Source of the DNA: G965279355 sp965279355
GTDB taxonomy: Bacteria; Pseudomonadota; Alphaproteobacteria; CACIAM-22H2
Reading direction: 5' to 3'
Assembly: GCA_965279355.1 (NCBI GenBank)
Contig: OZ257155.1
Location: 4,154,001 to 4,218,000 of the forward strand
DNA: 64,000 bases
The notes under the pieces are model-generated. The model was not told where the DNA came from. It searched no databases and worked only from the letters and a program-made list of their open reading frames with translations. Positions 60,223 through 64,000 of the stretch are shown piece by piece. Positions within the stretch are counted from its first letter, which is position 1. Each line of letters starts with the position of its first letter. The position numbers were made by a program, and so were the translations under genes.

Positions 60223-60430
60223 CGCTGGGAACTGTTCCTTTCAGGCAGCGCGCGGGACTCTATTCGCGCAGCAGCGTGTTGGGCGCGGTGTCTACGCTAC
60301 GAGGGCTAGCCCGTCAAGCGTTTCGGTCATGTAAAAATATAGGAAAATCAATGGGTTGTGAGAAGTTTGGGGGTTGTTTCAAACAGCGTTTTCGGTTAGG
60401 TTGATCGCTTCCCCGCAGATCGCCGAATCC

Positions 60431-60889
60431 ATGCTGCGTAATGACCTGAACGAAGCGCTGAAAAGCGCGATGAAAGCCCGGGAGGAAACCGCCGTTTCGA
60501 CGCTGCGGATGATCCTCGCGGCCGTCAAAGACAAAGACATCGCCGCCCGCACCAAAGGTGTCACCAACGGTATCCCCGATGATGAGATCGGCGCGACCAT
60601 GCAGAACATGATCCGCCAGCGGCGCGACAGCATGGAGATGTACGAGAAGGGCAACCGCCCCGAACTCGCCGCGAAGGAAGCGGCCGAGATCGTCATCATC
60701 GAGCGCTTCCTGCCCAAGCAGATGGGCGCCGACGAAATCGAGGCGGCGGTGAAAGCCATCGTCGCCGAGACCGGCGCCAGCAGCATCAAGGACATGGGCA
60801 AGGTGATGGGCGCCCTCAAGCAGAAATACACGGGCCAGATGGACATGAGTCAGGTCGGCCCGATTGTGAAACGGCTGCTCGGCGTCTGA
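60431..60889 (+). CDS. GatB/YqeY-domain protein
   Basis: A 152-residue YqeY-type protein, a helical tail domain homologous to the C-terminus of amidotransferase subunit GatB. Signatures: LRNDLNEALKSAMKAREE at the start and MGKVMGALKQKYTGQMDM near the end. Probably tRNA-linked, but the role is unsettled. ATG 60431 is preferred to the frame from 60374. It is followed 3 nt later by an ABC ATPase gene. Confidence 0.92.
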   Translation: MLRNDLNEALKSAMKAREETAVSTLRMILAAVKDKDIAARTKGVTNGIPDDEIGATMQNMIRQRRDSMEMYEKGNRPELAAKEAAEIVIIERFLPKQMGADEIEAAVKAIVAETGASSIKDMGKVMGALKQKYTGQMDMSQVGPIVKRLLGV

Positions 60890-60892
60890 GCG

Positions 60893-61720
60893 ATGCCCGA
60901 GGCGTCGACCGCAGCCGATGCGATCCTCGTTGTCGACGACCTTTCCAAGCACTTTGAAACACCGGAAGGCCGGCTGACCGCCGTCGACCACGTCTCGCTG
61001 CAGGTGCGGCAGGGTGAGGTGATGGCTGTCATCGGCCCGTCAGGCTGCGGCAAGTCGACGCTGTTCAATGTGATCGGCGGATTGCTCGGCGACTATGAAG
61101 GCCGGTTGCTGGTCGGCAACGATGTCGTCGACGGTCCGCATCCCGCCATCGGCATGGTCTTCCAGGAAGAGTCGACGTTTCCGTGGCGCACCGTCCTCGA
61201 CAACGTGGCCTTTCCGCTCGAAGTGCACGGCATGGGCAAGGCCGAGCGGATCGAGAAGGCGCGGCATTTCATCTCGATGGTCGGCCTGACCGGTTTTGAG
61301 CGGCGCTATCCGGCGGAACTGTCCGGTGGCATGCGTCAGCGCGTCTCGATCGCGCGCACTCTGGCTTTCGAGCCGAAGATCCTGCTGATGGATGAGCCCT
61401 TCGCGTCGCTCGACGAGCAGACGCGTCTGCTGCTGGGCGACAAGGTGCTGCAGATCCATGAGGAGTTGCAGCAGACCATCCTGCTCATCACCCATAACAT
61501 CACCGAGGCGGTGCAGCTTTCCGACCGCATTCTGGTGATGACGTATCGTCCGGGCCGCGTGAAGCGGATCGTCGAGATCGACCTGCCGCGGCCGCGTACC
61601 TCGGAGATCGTCGGCAGCGAGGCGTTCGGCCGTTATGTCGCGCAGATCTGGGGCGATCTTCGCGAAGAAGCCACGCGCGGTCTGCAGGAGAGCGAGGCGC
61701 GGGGACGCGCGCCGTTATGA
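60893..61720 (+). CDS. ABC transporter ATP-binding protein (SBP-less set)
   Basis: A 275-residue ATPase of the NrtD/SsuB class: Walker A GPSGCGKST, signature LSGGMRQRVSIARTL, Walker B ILLMDEPFASLDE, H-loop LITHNITEA. It begins an ATPase-permease-permease run without a binding-protein gene in the window, and its stop overlaps the first permease start by 4 nt. Confidence 0.92.
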   Translation: MPEASTAADAILVVDDLSKHFETPEGRLTAVDHVSLQVRQGEVMAVIGPSGCGKSTLFNVIGGLLGDYEGRLLVGNDVVDGPHPAIGMVFQEESTFPWRTVLDNVAFPLEVHGMGKAERIEKARHFISMVGLTGFERRYPAELSGGMRQRVSIARTLAFEPKILLMDEPFASLDEQTRLLLGDKVLQIHEELQQTILLITHNITEAVQLSDRILVMTYRPGRVKRIVEIDLPRPRTSEIVGSEAFGRYVAQIWGDLREEATRGLQESEARGRAPL

Positions 61721-62490
61721 GTACGATGGCCCGACGCCTCACGGTCGCGGCGGTGCCGCGTGTGCTTGGTATCGGCGGCCTGATCGGTGTGCTGGGGCTG
61801 GTCGAGATCGCGATCCGGGTCGGCATTCTCAATCGCTTCATCGTGCCATTGCCCTCGCAGGTTCTGGGCGCCTTCGGCCGCGTGGTTGCCGAGGAAGACT
61901 TGCTGTCACGTCTGGCGACCACCGCGACCGAAGCCTTCGCGGCGAGCCTCCTGGTCGCCGTATTCGGCATTCTGGGCGGTGTCGCGCTCTATCGCTGGGT
62001 CTCGCTGCGGCTGGCCTGCGAGACCTGGGTGGCCGCCGCGGCGTCAGCACCGCTGGTGTTGCTCTATCCGCTGTTCCTAGTCGTCTTCGGCCGCAACATG
62101 ATGACCATCGTCATGCTGGGCTTCATGTCGGGCCTGCCGCCGGTGATCCTCAAGACTCTCGAAGGCCTCACCGGGACCAGGCGGGTGCTGATCGATGTCG
62201 GCCGCAGCTTCAAGCTCACGCCCTCGCAGCAGTTCTGGAAGGTGATGTTTCCATCGGCCATGCCGACCATCTTTGTCGGTCTGCGGCTGGGCTTGATCTT
62301 CGCGCTGATCAACATCGTCGGCGTTGAGTTCCTGATCAATTTCGGCGGGCTTGGCCAACTCGTCAACGATCTGGCAGAGCGCTACGATCATCCCGGCATG
62401 TACGCGACCATTGTCTTCGTCATCCTCATCAGCGTGACGTTCTTCATCGTCACGGAACGGATTGAGAAATGGCTCAGGCCGGGGTCGTAG
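61717..62490 (+). CDS. ABC transporter permease 1 (SBP-less set)
   Basis: A 257-residue BPD_transp_1 permease with about six spans and the coupling loop DVGRSFKLTPSQQFWKVMFP. It overlaps the ATPase gene (ATGA) and the next permease by 22 nt, so the three genes are tightly coupled. Confidence 0.9.
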   Translation: MSTMARRLTVAAVPRVLGIGGLIGVLGLVEIAIRVGILNRFIVPLPSQVLGAFGRVVAEEDLLSRLATTATEAFAASLLVAVFGILGGVALYRWVSLRLACETWVAAAASAPLVLLYPLFLVVFGRNMMTIVMLGFMSGLPPVILKTLEGLTGTRRVLIDVGRSFKLTPSQQFWKVMFPSAMPTIFVGLRLGLIFALINIVGVEFLINFGGLGQLVNDLAERYDHPGMYATIVFVILISVTFFIVTERIEKWLRPGS

Positions 62491-63281
62491 CCGCATCCAT
62501 GTCGCCGCCGATGAGACGCAGCCGCAAGGTGATGCTGCTGCGGATCGGCATTGTCGTCGGTCTGCTGGTGCTGTGGGAGGCGACGGCGGCCTCAGGCCTG
62601 CTCTATCAGGATGTCGTGCCGTCGCTGACCAAGATCGGCCGCGAGCTGGTCGATCTTCTCCGATCCGGCGAATTCTATTTCCATGTCGGCGTCACCGGTT
62701 CCGAGATCGCGCTGGCGCTTGTGATCGGCGGATTCTCCGGCCTTGTGGTCGGGCTCGTGCTGGGCGGCTCGCCGCTGCTCGGCAAGGCCTTCGAGCCCTA
62801 CCTCTATTATCTCGGCCCGACGCCCAAGATCATTTTCTTCCCGGTGCTCATCATGTGGTTCGGCGTCGGACCGGCGTCGAAGACGGCGATGGGCGCCCTA
62901 TCCTGCTTCTTTCCGGTGGCGCTGAGTGCGGCGGCGGGCATGCGCGAGATCGACCGCGTGCTGATCCGCGTCGGCAAAAGCTTCCGCACGCCGCTGTGGC
63001 ACATGGTGACCAAGATTTATCTGCCGGCGATGCGCGCACCCATCGTCAACGGATTCCGTCTCGGTCTTGGCGTGGCGATCATCGGCACGCTGCTGGCGGA
63101 AACGAAACTGTCCAATCGCGGCGTCGGCTTTCTGGTGATCCAGAGCTACTCGCGCTTCGACATGCCGAACATGTATGCGCTGCTGCTGGTCGTCTTCCTG
63201 CTCGCCATCGGCGCGAACGAGATCGTTACACGGATGGCCCACAGCGATCCCAGCCGCCGCGCGCGCAAGCTCGATCTGTAA
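62469..63281 (+). CDS. ABC transporter permease 2 (SBP-less set)
   Basis: A 270-residue permease. Coupling loop RVGKSFRTPLWHMVTKIYLP is the counterpart of that in permease 1. The start at 62469 overlaps the upstream gene; ATG 62499 is an alternative. The pair would form a heterodimer importing an unknown nitrogen- or sulfur-type solute. Confidence 0.88.
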   Translation: MAQAGVVAASMSPPMRRSRKVMLLRIGIVVGLLVLWEATAASGLLYQDVVPSLTKIGRELVDLLRSGEFYFHVGVTGSEIALALVIGGFSGLVVGLVLGGSPLLGKAFEPYLYYLGPTPKIIFFPVLIMWFGVGPASKTAMGALSCFFPVALSAAAGMREIDRVLIRVGKSFRTPLWHMVTKIYLPAMRAPIVNGFRLGLGVAIIGTLLAETKLSNRGVGFLVIQSYSRFDMPNMYALLLVVFLLAIGANEIVTRMAHSDPSRRARKLDL

Positions 63282-63286
63282 TCAGG

Positions 63287-64000
63287 CTATTTCGCGACGC
63301 GGCTGAGGAACTCGCGGACCGGCGGCACCCAGCGACTGCTGGCATCCCATGTTGCGAATGTGCCGTGTCCGTCTCGCCCGTAAGGCTGCATCTGCACATA
63401 CTCCGCCGGTGCGCCTGCCTTGGTGTAGGCCTCGAACATCTGCCTGGAGAGCTTGGGCCCGAAATAGAGATCGTTCTCGGCGTAAAGCCAGATCGCGGGA
63501 ATGCGGGCGTTCTTTCCGAATTGTGCGGCAGCCTCGACGAGCTTGTGCTCGTTACACACCGTATTGGTGCCGGTCGAGCCGCGCCCGCCAGCGAAGTTGA
63601 TGACGCCCAGGACCCCGTCCGGATTGCGGCTCGCCGCCGCCACAACGCCCCAGCCGCCGGCGGACTGCCCGACCAGAACGATGCGCTTGCCGTCGATGAA
63701 GCTCTGGCCGCGGAAGTAGCGCATGACTTCGCCGATATCGTTGGCCGTGGAAAAACCGCCATTGAGGTAGTCCCCCTTGGCGCAGCCGCCATACCCTTCG
63801 GCCCAGTCGCCGTCGGAATTCGCATAGCCGCGCCGCATCGGCAGCACGACAGCAAAGCCCTGCTGCACGAACCACTGACTCTGTTCGAAGTAACGTGTAC
63901 GCGGTGACGTGCGCCTGGCCTCGGCGTCGCGCGGCGAGCCGTGATTGAGGATCGCCAGCGGAAACGGACCGTCGCCCGGCGGACGATAGACCGTGGTTTC
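63287..64000 (-). CDS. Alpha/beta hydrolase (dienelactone-hydrolase-like), truncated by the window
   Basis: The last 237 codons of an alpha/beta hydrolase reading in from the right edge. The nucleophile is in LVGQSAGGWG (GxSxGG), Asp in YAENDLYFG, and His in GRDGHGTFA. The upstream ILNHGSPRD may form the oxyanion hole. The N-terminus lies beyond 64000. Confidence 0.85.
   Translation of the reverse strand, partial: ETTVYRPPGDGPFPLAILNHGSPRDAEARRTSPRTRYFEQSQWFVQQGFAVVLPMRRGYANSDGDWAEGYGGCAKGDYLNGGFSTANDIGEVMRYFRGQSFIDGKRIVLVGQSAGGWGVVAAASRNPDGVLGVINFAGGRGSTGTNTVCNEHKLVEAAAQFGKNARIPAIWLYAENDLYFGPKLSRQMFEAYTKAGAPAEYVQMQPYGRDGHGTFATWDASSRWVPPVREFLSRVAK

Overview
The window is high-GC DNA with tightly packed genes, many joined by ATGA or TGATG overlaps. 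The gene content points to an alphaproteobacterium, probably of the Hyphomicrobiales (Rhizobiales). The clues are a greA-carB-carA block, an ANTAR-controlled nitrate assimilation operon, a DUF1127 protein, an ELM1-family protein, and many NMT1/SsuA-type ABC importers. No rRNA, tRNA, CRISPR array, insertion sequence or phage gene was seen. One gene, a 2-oxoglutarate/Fe(II)-type oxygenase at 10830-11803, is broken by a single-base frameshift.

Layout. 1-3.8 kb: the end of a TPR protein, msrP, an MFS transporter and a luciferase-like monooxygenase. 3.9-19.5 kb: two parallel nitrogen-scavenging cassettes. Each has an NMT1-type binding protein, ABC transporter parts and a CMP/dCMP-type nucleobase deaminase. 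The first adds an allantoinase-like deacetylase, an FAD oxidoreductase and a two-subunit TPP decarboxylase. The second adds a TRZ/ATZ-type amidohydrolase. An ssuD-oxygenase pair and a LysR regulator lie between them. 19.5-25.6 kb: an amidase, a LigA/LigB ring-cleavage pair, a lactonase-like MBL protein, a TauD-like dioxygenase, a Bug-type binding protein and a MarR regulator. 25.7-34.9 kb: a nitrate assimilation locus, nasT, nasS, nrtA, nrtB, nrtD, an NAD(P)H-type flavoprotein and nasA. 34.9-49.7 kb: mixed housekeeping and stress genes (YeiH exporter with LysR, trxB, ELM1 protein with a large unknown protein, Lrp, chrBA, a Baeyer-Villiger-type monooxygenase, a ferritin-like protein). 49.9-52.0 kb: another NMT1 binding protein with an intact paralogue of the broken oxygenase. 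52.1-60.9 kb: a membrane protein, a 24-residue microprotein, a DEAD-box helicase, greA, carB, carA and a YqeY protein. 60.9-64 kb: an ABC importer without a binding protein and a truncated hydrolase.

The strongest result is regulatory. Sequences fitting the sigma-54 consensus (TGGCA/TGGCT/TGGCC, then TTGCA or TTGCT at the exact -24/-12 spacing) precede most of the nitrogen genes: 3916, 7408, 9152, 14148, 25731, 26520 and 49895. The nas promoter is followed by a textbook ANTAR antitermination leader: two hairpins, each with the hexaloop AATGGC, the second mutually exclusive with a strong terminator. All three sit inside what a naive gene call would take as the N-terminus of nasS. The window therefore reads as part of an NtrC/RpoN-controlled nitrogen-scavenging region, with nitrate use additionally controlled by NasS/NasT.

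Other non-coding candidates are a minus-strand structured RNA of about 168 nt at 38303-38470 (possibly 6S-like), a hairpin covering the ribosome-binding site at 52099-52140, and a multi-hairpin leader before the helicase.
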